Shown piece by piece: positions 25,107-37,222 of a DNA stretch of 64,000 nucleotides. The notes under the pieces are model-generated. The model saw nothing but the letters and a program-made list of their open reading frames with translations, made no database searches and was not told the origin of the DNA. Every line of letters starts with the position of its first letter. Position 1 is the stretch's first letter. The position numbers and the translations under genes were made by a program. The stretch comes from Nissolia schottii (lineage: Eukaryota > Streptophyta > Magnoliopsida > Fabales > Fabaceae): positions 76,847 to 140,846 of the forward strand of contig QANU01057663.1 in NCBI GenBank assembly GCA_003254905.1, given 5' to 3'.

Positions 25107-25760
25107 ATCTTCCCCACTTAAGAAAATTCGGTCCCCGAATTTTTAAAATAAAATGACATACCTTGAGATTCAAACAAAAATGAATATCGTGACCGCATGG
25201 CCTTTTCGGCTTCCTAAGTCGCTTCCGCCCCAGAATGGTTCCTCTATATGACTTTCACGGAGGCCACTTCCTTCGAGCAAATCTTTTTCACTTGGCAGTC
25301 CATGATAGCGATGGGTTCTTCTTCAGAGGACAAGCGTTTATCCAATCATTATTAGAATAATCTTCCAAAGGTGGGATATGGTCATCATCACCACTAGAAT
25401 CATCGTCACCATCACCTTCAGATTCAAATAATGTTTCATTCATCTTAAGGACAATGGTTATTTCATTTGGGCAGTCATAAAAAAAGGACCCAAATCTTGA
25501 CACTTAAAGCACTCAATTCCACTTATTCAAGAAGTGGCAATAGAAGAAGAGAAATCATAGTTGTCTTTTGAATCGTTCAATTGAGGAAGCTTCTTCTTCC
25601 TTTTATCCAATACCTTTTTAGTTGAATCTAAACTCATATTCCTCTTATTGTCTTGTTTGTTATTTTTGAATATAACTCGATCCACATTATTTTTTCACTC
25701 ATCTATCTCATCAAGTTTACTATTTATCCTCTAAAATTCAGCAATAAATGTCTTGTACAT
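25107..25760 (-). pseudogene. Gypsy gag-pol remnant with large internal deletion
   Basis: On the minus strand a Gag tail (KKVLDKRKKKLPQLN) leads to a degenerate zinc knuckle (CFKCQDLG..FFYDCPNE) and an acidic stretch ending HIPPLEDYSNND. Within about 30 codons it changes to the extreme C-terminus of Pol (EVASVKVI, EAEKAMRSRYSFLF), then the polypurine tract. Protease, RT, RNase H and integrase are missing. Stops are present. The matching upstream LTR was not found at higher coordinates. Confidence 0.72.
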
Positions 25761-28655
25761 CATCTTCAAAGTTATTATCTTCAAAGTTGGTATCTCTTCT
25801 ACCATTTAAATAACTTATAAAAATCTTAGTAAATTAACTTCACCATTCTTTTTACGTATTTTCACTCAAAAGATGTACATTCGTGTTTGCGGTCAAGTTA
25901 ATTGTTACCCTCTTTTGTGGTCACATCTCTTACATTTTACCTCTCTTGATTACTTTAATGTTGCATTAACTCAAACTAAGAAAATCTCAATATTTTAATG
26001 AATGAAAAAAAAAAAGAGGGGTATAAGAGAAATAATTAAGAATGCACACCGACCAAGTAACACAATGCTAAATAACGTCTAAAGCTAAATGGATTTGAAA
26101 GGAAGCCCCTCACCAACTAAGAGACGCTGCTATTTGATAGGAAATGTAAACCCAAATTGAATTCACAATGGCCAGAGAATCAAGAAGATTACCAAAGACT
26201 TGAAATTGGTTGACGCTAAAGTTCGACAAACATGTAAGTAATCCACGAATTCTTCCTTCACTATTTAAAGCAAATCGAAATGCATACCTGCACTTTTAAT
26301 AACGTTGCACTTGCGATATATATATTTTTTTCAACCGCGGCTTCTTCTTTTTTTTTTCTTTTTCTTTTTTTAATATGAATCAGAACAATAATGATAGATA
26401 AATAGGAATTTATCTAGACCTTGCTATTAATGTCAAATTATGCATAATCCCAAGGATATAAAGATCTCAAAACTCTAACACACACTTTGACTTGACACTC
26501 TCCCTAGTAAATCCTTTAAGAACATGTTCTTAGAAACGTAGATAATGAGGATAAGAAACCAGAAACTGAAATAAGGAACATAAAGGAATCACACCTTGAA
26601 TGAGTGATACACACCAAAATGTTGCAATTTAAGTGCACAAGTAACCCCAAAAAACATAGTAAATGGATTAACTAATGTCGTCTCTCGAGAAAGTACAACT
26701 AAATTAATGTTATTCTATTTAGTTCAATATAAAAAAAGGGGTATAGAGATTGTCACAAATAAAATAAAAATAATAAATAAAATAAAAAAGAAGGTACCTG
26801 CACAAGGAAATCACTGTGAATCTTAGGATAGCGTTCATTGGTAATAATGATAGCTAGATTCTAACCCGTCCAACACTTAGGCAAATAGAATTATTGAAAT
26901 GAATATTTTATTTGTTTAGAATGTTTTTTTTTTTTTTAGATTTTTGACTTGGAATGTTATTTAGACCAATATATAAAAATAATTTAATAAATAACGCATC
27001 AAAAACGTAAAATCTATTAACGATGTCCAGGTTAACAAATTTATCGAAATGAATTTATACTTTCTCAAAATTTCATGCCCATACTTTAAGGTTGCAAAAA
27101 GAATAGAAAAAAAACAACCACCGTCCACATATAATGGTATGGGGAGAGCCTTTTGTTGTGTGCTCCTCTACTCTTGGCTTTTTAGTAAACCTATTTGACA
27201 GTCATATTTTCTTTTAATAGAGATATGAAAATTCCTTGTTCTAATTTATACTGCAAGATATTAGTGTAGAATAATAAGATCATAAGAAAATTTAAAATAC
27301 CAACTCAATTCAATTTCTATATAAATTTTGAACTCCACACACAACTTTTGTTAATAATACTACAATGAAAAGTTGGTAAGCGATGAATGAAGCCTATTAC
27401 TTGTCTTCTGGTGACATAATTACCTTGTGTGGTGATAGTATACCGTGAATTTTGTACTTTGGAATAGATGAATGAAGGCTTCTCTTACATTTTCTGAATG
27501 AAATAGCCATTGTGAAAGCTTCTGATAGAAAAAGCGGTAATTTTTTTTGCAAATGATAAGAAAGCTTGGTATTTTTTCCATCCTTATAAAGAACACAACC
27601 AAAGGCTCGTTAGGCATCAATTTTGTCCACACAATTTACAACAATTCATGACATTTATCTATTAAAAGCATTGAATTTGAGCAATATAGTAAGAGGAGTT
27701 CTAACGTAAGATTGAATACCTCAAATGTTTTGTCACAAAATCTTTCATCCATCTAATCTATACATGTATATGTAATATTTGGCATTAATTTTTTTTTTTT
27801 TTTACCTTCAACCCCCAACTCAATTAACTTAAGATAACCTCAAATTGTAGCAATTCATTCACAATTTTATTTGATTCGTTCAATTCCTTTCAATATCATG
27901 CACATACCTTCCATCATGAAACGAAAAGCACATAACTATATCATTGATCGCTTTTAAACATACATATGCTTTATTCATGAAAAAAAATATCAAGAGGGTT
28001 CTCTAAAACATATTCTCTAGCATATTTTTTGGGCTCTCTATCTCGCTAAGCTTGTAATTAACCATTACAAAACCAAGTCATAGATAAATCACCTAAACAT
28101 CTCAATTAAAGTAAAAAATATACCTTTAATGTGTGTGTGTGTGTGTGTGAATTTTATCTCTAAAATAGAAGTTCTAATTCTATCTCTTGAATGAAACTTT
28201 CTAATTTCGTTCATATTAACACTTTAAATGTAGAATGTATTTGCTTTTCCAACCTTTAGAAACCTCTGCTGCAATTAAACATGAGCTCTTTTAACTATTA
28301 ACATTTACCTTAACGTCGACATTTTATTTGGTAATATAAGCATATGTCTTAAAAATTATTTTCATGTTATAACTCAAGAAAAACATCATACAAAAGGATT
28401 TGTCAAACTCATACATAAGAAGAAAGAAAAGGCTTTGTACCTTGTTGAGTGTGAAGTTCAAAATAAAGGCAAGAAAAAAGAGAAAAATATAAAACAAGAA
28501 ACAATATGAAGTTGTCAACTCTTACATAGATCTTAGGAATCCACTCAATATAAAAAAACCTAAAATAGTACAATCTTCTTTTTTGTAGTGCCCTATCTAC
28601 ACCTGACTTACTTACATCTTTGTCTTTTCTACTCAACTTCAACATAATCATGATA
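25761..28655. other. Stretch without a gene I can support
   Basis: AT-rich DNA with homopolymers and a (GT) run at 28131-28149. A minus-strand open frame at 27420-27632 ends at a plausible splice donor (ACACAAG/GTAATT), but its protein is not recognised and no partner exons were seen. Callose synthase exons expected after 28660 on the minus strand (rest of the membrane region and GT48 domain) were not found here. Confidence 0.45.
28131..28149. repeat. (GT)n microsatellite
   Basis: Nineteen bases of alternating G and T in non-coding DNA. Confidence 0.95.
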
Positions 28656-28659
28656 TATA

Positions 28660-30564
28660 GTCATTATAGGATAGTTTACTTAGAATAAGGAGAATCCAGA
28701 AAGAAGTATACCTATAAAATTTAGACAACTACAGTTTAATAAGTCAGAGAAGACCAGGGAATATGGTCAAGGATGATTCAAGACATTGAGTTCATTCTCT
28801 TGGTTCAAAAGTGAAATTGGGCCCTCTTGCATTCCTCTTCCAACAAAGAGCCGAGGCTGAAAATTGTTTAAAAAAATAAGTAAAAAGTAGAAATAAGAGG
28901 ATGGTGAAAAGAATTATGTGCACAATAAAGAAATAAATTTGTGTTCTTTCTCATTCTTAGAATTGAGTGGGCCTAACTCAACCCCAAAAGCTAGCTCAAG
29001 GCGAAGGGATGTCCAAACTCTTATGTAGGCTATCTAGGCCATATGCTTAGCCGATGATAGACTCAACACTCATAAACCAATAGCTTTCTTATCATCTTTA
29101 CGAAACACTAAACAATATGTATAACATTTGTGATGAGAAGAAGCTACTGGTTTATAAATAAAAACTTCGCTAATATAAAATATGTAAACATGAACACTCA
29201 TAAATATGCGTCTGCTAACCTGGGACCACCACATCATGAACTTCACAATGCCATTGTTAGACCTCTCAAGATACCGGCGAATGGATGGGAACAGGAATAA
29301 CAGCACGGAGAGAATATTTGGAGATAAGTAGAGGAAGATAGACAAAATGAGCAAAGAAGGGGAACCTGAACCATTGCCAAACCAATTCTTGATGGTTTGT
29401 GCAAAACCAGATGGGTTTTTCCAACTATTAGCGTAAGTGACTGGCAAAACTATGACCCATGCTGCAGCTGAAATAACTTTACATATATATCGCAGCTTGA
29501 CATGAAGTGACATGACTTTCCTTGCTTTCCAATTCAGGACTATGTCAAGAATGGCTGGAACAAGTATAAAAGTGGGACTTAAAGAGTAATGTAAAGCTTA
29601 TGCTCCTTTTAGAAAGGGAAAAAAAAAAAAAACAAACACAAAAAAAAAAAAGAAAAAAAAAAAACACTGACCTTAAAAGAAATAATGATACTCTATTATA
29701 CAAACATCAACGATACAGAATAAATTTATAAAGCATGTGCTGTTTTGGAATTATGACTTTTTGAGCATGTGAAGACAAACATGGAAAATGCAATACATGT
29801 TGCGAGCATTGAGACGCTGCGCTGTAAATCACCCTTAATCCTTAATTTCTTAAAAAAAATTGTTTGATTTTATCCGGTAATTAAAATGAAGTTTGGCATG
29901 TTTACACTCAATTTCAAAGCAAGGTCGACAGATTGATTTGTCGTCATCCTCATGAAATTATATAGTGCAAAGAAAGAAACTTAAAACAATGCTACAAAAC
30001 TGAGTTTCATAGTACTTCTCTATTCTTCTGGTCCAATACTTTCAAAAAGAAAAATGGAATGGAAACAGTAGCTGTAGGCCTGTAGCCACTAAACTTGGAG
30101 ACTGATGAAGGATGGAAACAAATTGGGGAAGAAAGAAAAACTAAACTTTGAAAATTTTTACCATTAGAAAATAAGGAAAGATATGAGCAGTCACAGCCAA
30201 ACAGAGGTGGTAGTTTTATCTACCTTGTGCAAGCTTCAATATAGCAGCAGTTATAAAGATGCTGAGAACTTTCTTGAAAACATCACCATCAAATATGGAG
30301 CTTAATTCACCAGAGCCATTCCAAGCGATGATTATCATTGCCTTAGTTAAAAAGCGTAATCAGCATATCTCATTAGATTGAATGAATGTAGGATGAAGTG
30401 AGTAAAGGTTGTGAGGCAAAAGCCAAATCTTGAACAATTACCTGTAAACATAGTATATAAAAGCTCCACATTCTATCAAAACTTCTAAATATATGCCAAT
30501 ATGAGCGTATCTCAACAAAATTAATTTTCCCAATCCATCGACCTCCGCCATTAGTTCCAGTTTC
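28660..30564 (-). pseudogene. Callose synthase copy 2, downstream exons 13-17
   Basis: Exons follow on directly from where copy 1 stops. Exon 13 is 30564-30442 (RWIGKINFVEIRSYWHIFRS), exon 14 is 30341-30224 (AMIIIAWNGSGELSSIFDGD), and exon 15 is 29554-29220 (KVISAAAWVIVLPVTYA, then hydrophobic spans and RRYLERSNNG). All have good borders and stay in phase (645 residues if added to copy 1's 453). Exon 16 begins at 28856 (PRLFVGRGMQEGPISLL) but lacks a donor and reads into a stop. Exon 17 (from 28711, YTSFWILLILSKLS) soon meets a stop. No GT48 catalytic exons follow. The gene copy is therefore decayed at its 3' side. Confidence 0.85.
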
Positions 30565-30676
30565 CTGCTTCCCAAATCAAGTGCAATTATTTAGGATAAA
30601 ATCTTGGAAGATATTGCTTTCATCATATTAGAGGTCACATTTCAATTGTTCAAAAGAAATTCATGAAGAAAAACTA

Positions 30677-31221
30677 TGTTAGTATCCTGTAATTCTGAAC
30701 TACACATGGGAGGAAAAATGACTCAAGTGGAAGTTGCGATAAAGCTGACTCAGTTGGAATAAATGCGGACAGCAGAGAAATAAAGTAGGGAATTATATGG
30801 GAGGAATTATAGGTAGAGGAAAGCAAAGAAATAATCAGAGAATTACACGGGACAATTATGGGGTGAGGACAGCAGAACAATTAATCAAGTAATCATAGGG
30901 GAGGAATCATGAGGTGAGGACGGCAGAGAAATAAACTGGGATGACTAGGATAGATAAAATAGGGGCTGCTGCATTCACTATATATGGACAAATATTTGAT
31001 CAAAGAAATTAGGCAAGAACTAAGATGAACTAGGGGGGCTAAGGGTCCCTTAATACCCAAACTTGTTTTTTATTTGTTCTCTTCACTTTTTCTGCATTTC
31101 TACTTGTATTACTTGTTGTTTCTAGTTCTGAGACTGAGTTTCCCCACTAGAAATATTAGTTCCTTCGTTAATAAACAGTATTTTCAGTCTATATATTTGA
31201 GTAAACATCAGATTCCTATCA
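30677..31221 (+). repeat. 5' LTR of a gypsy-like element (545 bp)
   Basis: Starts TGTTAGTATCC and ends TTCCTATCA, followed two bases later by the primer-binding site TGGTATCAGAGC (31224). The five bases before it are AACTA. The LTR has a TATA-like CTATATATGG near 30979 and a CT-rich downstream part. Its end matches 1-53. It lies in the callose synthase intron 12 position, opposite in orientation to the gene. Confidence 0.82.
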
Positions 31222-31298
31222 ATTGGTATCAGAGCTCCTCGATCTTGGGGAGCTGTGATAGTGTCGACAAGAATTAATGAGATGGAGATGAGGCAGTT

Positions 31299-32282
31299 TT
31301 GGAGTCACCGAAGAGGAAGAAGCTTCTGATTTTTGACAAAGACAACCTTGCTTATGGTTGGTCCATCGAAATGGTGCAGCACTTCGATGCAGAAGACACT
31401 CCTAAAAGTGAGAAGCTACTAGTAGTGATAGAGGTTCTAAGGGGACATGCTTACATTTGGTACCATATTAGGGAGTGGAACAACCCTTATACTAAATGGT
31501 GGGAGGTTGTAAAGGACAGGATTAAACGATTTCATCCAGAGTATGACCTAGATCAACTAATCTGGGTTCCTTATGGTGAATCAGAAGAGAAGTTTGAGGC
31601 CAAGAAGGATGACGAGATGACGAAGACAAAACCATTGTTGGAGAAGATGGAAATGAAGAAAGAGGTGAAGACAGAAGAAAGAAAGGAGGAGGTGTCTGTG
31701 AGTCACCAATCTCAAAACTCAGATTTCAAGGAAACCAACGAGGCAGATGGAAAGGAAAACAAAGATGAATGCAAAAGGGAAGAAGATATAGATGAATTAG
31801 TGGAAGTCCCAAAAGTGGTAGGGGTCAATCTATCCACAATAGTGAAGCAAGGCAGAAACACTCTCTTGCCATTGAGAAGGAAGGAACCAGAGATGGAGCG
31901 AAAGGAGGTGTTCAAGACTGATGACACTTCCTTATGTCTGATAGAGCTGAGACTTGTGCAACTGTTTTTACCATTCTCTCATGGTGGTTGTGATAAGGAG
32001 ACAATGGAGGAGATGGAGCAATATCGACTAGAAGATCAACGAGGCGATGACAATGACCGTAGTGGGCACGCGGTGGATGACGATTGTGGCCGAAGGCAGG
32101 TGACCAACAAGCGTTGTTTAACGGAATGCTATGCAAAGGGCGATGAAGATGACTTATGCCCACCACCAGAGCCATTGGATTCGGAGGAAACTAAGGCAAC
32201 ACCAGAAATTTACGCCATAACAGAGGCACTTGAGGCGACGGCGACCTTAATGATGGAGCTTTCAGTAAAGAAGGTTCAATGA
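31299..32282 (+). pseudogene. Gag-like open frame of the gypsy-like element
   Basis: A frame of about 327 codons. The first part resembles a plant retrotransposon Gag: FDKDNLAYGWSIEMVQHFDA, LRGHAYIWYHIREW, then KWWEVVKDRIKRFHPEYD. It continues as a long Glu/Lys-rich, probably coiled-coil stretch and an acidic tail. There is no in-frame ATG at its start: it opens at a TTG, while the nearest upstream ATGs (31282, 31288) are out of frame, so a frameshift near the start is likely. No zinc knuckle, protease or pol follows. The element is cut at about 32383 by a junction with callose synthase sequence. Confidence 0.7.
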
Positions 32283-32383
32283 TTACCCAATTGCAGCATG
32301 AGAAAGAATAGGGAAGTTAGTGCATCGACTGGCGAAATGTTTGCTGTTGAGTAACATATTTACCTCTCTCTCGCTGGCAAAAC

Positions 32384-35219
32384 GCTTCTTTTCCTCAACC
32401 CTATTATGAGCTTCCCAAATCTACAATAAAAGAACAAGGAATAATGTTGCGCATGGGTGTTATTCTCTTTATTTTTACAATCTCATGCAGTGACTAGGAG
32501 ACTGAAAAAAATGCACAAGTCTGAAGCACGATGACACAGTGTTCCCTCATCAGCTACTTCAACAGCCTCTGTTTGATTAACTGCCTTCAAAACATCAAAT
32601 AAAACAGCAGCAGTTTGGTATGCTTTTGTGAGCTGGGCACCGGGAAAGTATATTAAGTTAATGCCAGCATTTTATTTATTTATTTATTTTGGATAAAAAA
32701 AAGGGAAATCATACTAAGAGAAATCAGGAGAATCCACATATGATTGTGTTGTATAAGAAAACTACAATCAAAGCAGTGACCAAACTATTTATTGACTTAG
32801 ATTGTAAACTGACCGGTCCTTGTCAGCAGCATTCTGTAACGCTTGAATGTACTTCTTGTAGTTATGCTGATAAAAACTCCGCATTTCACGAGCGTCACTC
32901 TGAGCTCCTCTTCCAGCCAGCGTTGTGTCATTTTCCTGTAAAGAATGGGAAAATACATANGTCCGTAACAGCAGCATTCTGTAACGGTCGAATGTACATC
33001 TTGTAGTTATGCTGATAAAAACTCCGCATTTCACGAGCGTCACTCTTAGCTCCTCTTCCAGCCAGCGTTGTGTCATTTTCCTGTAAAGAATGGGAAAATA
33101 CATATATTTCTTCAAATTTCCAGAGAAAAGATTTCCATTGTATGCAATAGTGACATGCGAAGCGTTGTTCTTTTATGCTTTGCCTTTGCTGGTCCATTAA
33201 TATACTTGAATTAGAGAACAATAAAGAGCCTTTTCAATTTAGAGATCAATGGTCCTAAAAGGATTAAAAGTAGTGATGAAAGAAACCATAAGTAGAAATT
33301 CTTAACCAATGAAATGACAAGTTTACCATTTCCAGACGTTCAAGGAGAGCATCTTTGAATTGGCGAACACCACGCCCACTAGCTGTGGGATCTAACCTGT
33401 GAGCTTTTTCATAGGCATAAAACCGACCTAATTACAAAAAGACACGAGCATAGCATTAGATGAAGAACATATACACATCAAATTTCGGTAAGCATCTCAC
33501 TGGAGTGTGAGTAACTTGAGGAAAAATTAAAAGGAAAAAAAATTCAACAGACTCTTTCAGATACAAAGGAAGTAAGCATGCAAAACTTTGATAGAATTAA
33601 CAACTAATGAGCTCCATAAAGAGCAATTACCCCGTGACTTAACCAATAAAAGGAAACAAACATATGAAACTCGCATAACAAACAGTTTCACCTCGTTCTG
33701 AGCTTTTACAGAACCAGAAACTAATAGTCATTGAAATTTAAAATAAAAAAAATAAAAAGATATAAAAGCATAATGAACTCATAACAATGACTATATTCAC
33801 AAATAAAATGAAGCATTCATCCAAAGATGGATCAGGACACACCCCAAAAGTTTCCCTCCCTCAAAATCTCTACAAATTACAGATGATAGAAAATACAGAA
33901 GGCCATTTATAATACAACACCCAGCAACATTTCTAATCAAGCCAAAATGCTAGGAAGTCGACCGAACAATAAGAGCTTAAAACCGCATTTGCTTTCCTTT
34001 CTCACTGATTATCAGTGACATATCGTCAAAGTTTCTAAACAATGTTGAACTTTCACATATCCTAGCAGAAAAGAATTAAAATTATGCAACAATGGTCCAT
34101 CCAAAAATGACAACATATCAAATAATCTACACCGGTAGATATACAAAGAGAAACTTACAGAGATAAGCAACTCTAGGGTTGCTAGCCTCTGCTTCATTAG
34201 CCACACAGAGAATGGGGGCTATCTCGACAAGCGAGGAAGGCACCATTTCACTGTCCAAGATTGGGTCTGAACCTAAATTCCCAGCAGTCTGAGTCTGCAG
34301 TATCCGCCTCTGCGGCTGCTGGTCAGACCCTCCTCTTCTATAAGACATCCCTGATGCCTCACTTTATCAATCTATATCACTTCTAGCTGTTATTGCCATA
34401 GAAGAAGTAGCAAGAAAAAAACATCAAAAAGCAAATAGATGCAGAAATTACAGACTACAGTACTTATAGGAAACTCTAGTAAGTCAGGAAATTGACCCTT
34501 CACAATTATGTCATATTAACCACTTTTCAATACNTGAAACTCGCATAACAAACAGTTTCACCTCGTTCTGAGCTTTTACAGAACCAGAAACTAATAGTCA
34601 TAGAAATTTAAAATAAAAAAAATCAAAAGATATAAAAGCATAATGAACTCATAACAATGACCATATTCACAAATAAAATGAAGCATTCATCCAAAGACTG
34701 GATCAGGACACACACCAAAAGTTTCCCTCCCTCAAAATCTCTACAAATTACAGATGATAGAAAATACAGAAGGCCATTTATAACACAACACCCAGCAGCA
34801 TTTCTAATCAAGCCAAAATGCTAGAAAGCCGACCGATCAATAAGAGCTTAAAACCTTATTTGCTTTCCTTTCTCACCGATTACCAGTGACATATTGTCAA
34901 CGTTTCTAAACAATGTTGAACTTTCACACATCCTAGCAGAAAAGAATTAAAATTATGCAACAATGGTCCATCCAAAAATGACAACATATCAAATAATCTA
35001 CACCGGTAGATATACAAAGAGAAACTTACAGAGATAAGCAACTCTAGGGTTGCTAGCCTCTGCTTCATTAGCCACACAGAGAATGGGGGCTATCTCGACA
35101 AGCGAGGAAGGCACCATTTCACTGTCCAAGATTGGGTCTGAACCTAAATTCCCAGCAGTCTGAGTCTGCAGTATCCGCCTCTGCGGCTGCTGGTCAGACC
35201 CTCCTCTTCTATAAGACAT
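32384..35219 (-). pseudogene. Callose synthase copy 2, 5' exons, broken
   Basis: Exon 1 is 35219-35030, with a second copy at 34348-34159. Exon 2 is 33427-33327. Exon 3 is 32935-32814, with a partial second copy from 33080 to the N at 32960. Exon 4 is 32639-32546. Exon 5 survives only from 32420 to about 32384. Compared with copy 1, the exon 4 acceptor AG is GG (32641-32640) and its donor GT is GG (32545-32544). Exons 6-12 are missing, replaced by the retroelement gag. The surviving frames are otherwise open and similar to copy 1 ([14 protein letters not shown] start). It is very unlikely to make a callose synthase. Confidence 0.9.
32815..33080 (-). repeat. Exon 3 duplicated around a single N (32960)
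   Basis: The sequence left of the N (32815-32959) and right of it (32961-33105) are near copies, both covering exon 3 and its upstream intron. The right copy begins with damaged sequence (GTCCGTAACAGCAGC) next to the N. This looks like the poor end of one contig overlapping another, joined by one N without merging. Confidence 0.75.
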
Positions 35220-35404
35220 CCCTGATGCCTCACTTTATCAATCTATATCACTTCTAGCTGTTATTGCCATAGAAGAAGTAGCAAGAAAAAAACATCAAAA
35301 AGCAAATAGATGCAGAAATTACAGACTACAGTACTTATAGGAAACTCTAGTAAGTCAGGAAATTGACCCTTCACAATTATGTCATATTAACCACTTTTCA
35401 ATAC
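33665..35404 (-). repeat. 869-bp direct duplication around a single N (34534)
   Basis: 33665-34533 and 34535-35404 are almost identical, both holding callose synthase exon 1 and flanking introns, separated by exactly one N. They differ at perhaps a dozen or two positions, for example near 34020 against 34890. This could be a real tandem duplication, two alleles, or an overlap that was not merged; the single N favours an assembly cause. Confidence 0.8.
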
Positions 35405-36200
35405 GTTGATCAGAAAACGGAACAGATATTAAGTATGGATCCAATCAGAGTTCCAAAATTTTCTTCTCTCTGATTAAAATTTAAGATTGGGACAACTAGA
35501 AGAGAAGGAAAGAATGAGATGCAGCATTGAATGTGATTATAGCTATTCTAATTTCTACTTAGTCCAGTGTGAAGAGAAAATTCTGCTCCAGAAAAAATAA
35601 TATATAAAAAATTGGAGAAGGCAGATTGGCATAGAAGAAAATTCCCCGAAAAAACCCAACCCCAAAGCTTTGATCAGCAAACACAAGTAGCAAAGACAAC
35701 ACTGAATCTTTATAAAAAAAATCAAATTAAAAAGGTTCCAAATTGAAAGGAAGAGCAAACCTCAAAAGAACCATGTGTGTAATAACTCTATCAACAGATG
35801 CAGTGTCTTATACGTTTTGGTGAGCATCAGCAGCTGCAAGACACACACACCAATCAAGTAAGAATTATTTATTTTATTCTTCAGATTTTTCCCACTGTCT
35901 CTGAGCAACACAACAATCCAAGCATGAATCAAGTTGATGGAAGATAAGCATAAAAGAAAAACACTTTGAGCAAAAAGGAAGATCAAAGTACACCAATTTG
36001 ATCAAAAAGGTTATCTCCAATTAAAATTAAAAAAGAAAAAAAGAAAAAAGAAAGCTCTTCGTGACTGAAAAAGAAAGCTTTACACGCAAGTGAAAAAGAA
36101 AAAAAGGGGGAAATCATGAAGTGACGAAAACTTACATGGCCACTTAGATAGTGTGAGACTGAAGAGAGGAGGGAAGAGAGAAAGTGAGAGTAGTCGTAGT
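35405..36200 (-). promoter_or_regulatory. 5' leader of callose synthase copy 2
   Basis: Collinear with 6240-7100 of copy 1, including a conserved splice donor (GTAAGT, 36135-36130) after a CT-rich leader. It is interrupted at 36201 by a nest of insertions; the original upstream flank resumes at 42517. Any surviving transcription of this copy would have to start inside or across about 6.3 kb of transposon sequence. Confidence 0.5.
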
Positions 36201-36371
36201 TGTATGCAACGGCTAGCAAGGGTATGGAAGGAATTATGAGAAATAAGGAGGGCAAAGATGGAAAGAAGGGCTGGAGCACTTAGGAAAGATCGTGGCAAGC
36301 AAAACAGAATGATGAAGCCGTTAGCAAGGAACGCCACGCGTCAGCAGACCCGGAGGAAGTGGACGTGCGCA

Positions 36372-36557
36372 GTAATAAAATGAAAGCACAGCTTTTATAG
36401 CTTGTGAGTTGCTTGTCTCACAAGCAAGATAACTAACGTGTTGCTTGCATCTCAAGCAATGTAACTAACCTACATATTAACAAACTAACCAACTACCATA
36501 ACTAAGATTGGTTAACTTACTGCACAAGCTATAAAAGCTGTGCTTTCATTCTATTAC
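36372..36557. mobile_element. 186-bp MITE with 35-bp inverted ends
   Basis: The left end GTAATAAAATGAAAGCACAG and the inverted right end GTAATAGAATGAAAGCACAG continue to match for about 35 bases with one mismatch. GCA flanks both sides (36369-36371 and 36558-36560), a 3-bp TSD. The interior has TTGCTTGTCTCACAAGCAAG-type self-complementary sequence, so it would fold well. No family is assigned. Confidence 0.82.
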
Positions 36558-36603
36558 GCAGGAGCACACGAGTGAGGCGCAACAACCCTAAATGGAAGGA
36601 GTT

Positions 36604-36980
36604 TGTGAGCAGGTTTGAAAGGAGCAAGCTCGAGCAAGCTGAAGAGCAAGCTGGAGCAAGCTGGAGCAAGCTGATTGAAACTGAATAACAGAAGCTGCGG
36701 TTTTGGTTTGGTTTCTGTTATGGTTCGCTTGATAAGTTAGTTGCTAAAGTTAGTTTGTGTAAAATGCAAATGCAAATGAAATGTAACTTCATTGCGCTAT
36801 TTATGTTGAATTTAGTTGAGCATGTACATATATATACAGCACTTTGCTGATTGTAAATACAGTTTTTGAAGATATACAACTTAAATCAAATTCATCTCCC
36901 TCTCTCGCATCTCTCTTTCATTTTCTCTGCCTTTCTCGGCATTTCTGCGTGTACCATGGAATTTAGTGTGAAAATTCACA
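36604..36980 (+). repeat. 5' LTR of copia B
   Basis: 377-bp direct repeat with a CT-rich 3' part and an internal tandem GAGCAAGCTG repeat near its start (one more unit than the 3' LTR). Confidence 0.95.
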
Positions 36981-37222
36981 TGGTATCAGAGCTTCAATTT
37001 TGAAGCTCTGCTGCGCCATTATCTTCGTGCTCCTCCATTTCCGTTTGATTCCTGCGGCTGCATTGCACTGATCTTTCGATCTTAGAGTGATTCTTTCGAA
37101 CCTCTAAGCTTCTTGAGAGTTCTAATCGCGTGCAGATAATTCTGTCACTGAGCTTCGGAATTTATTAATATTCCTTGAGGCTCCAAGACAATTCGCAGAA
37201 GTTCAACTCCTGTTGAAATTTT

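Noticed and set aside
27420-27632. 70-codon minus-strand frame ending at a good splice donor
   Set aside because: No protein family recognised and no partner exons found.
28409-28651. Possible next callose synthase exon (YFRFFYIEWIPKIYVRV)
   Set aside because: Similarity to the family is weak and no splice borders support it.
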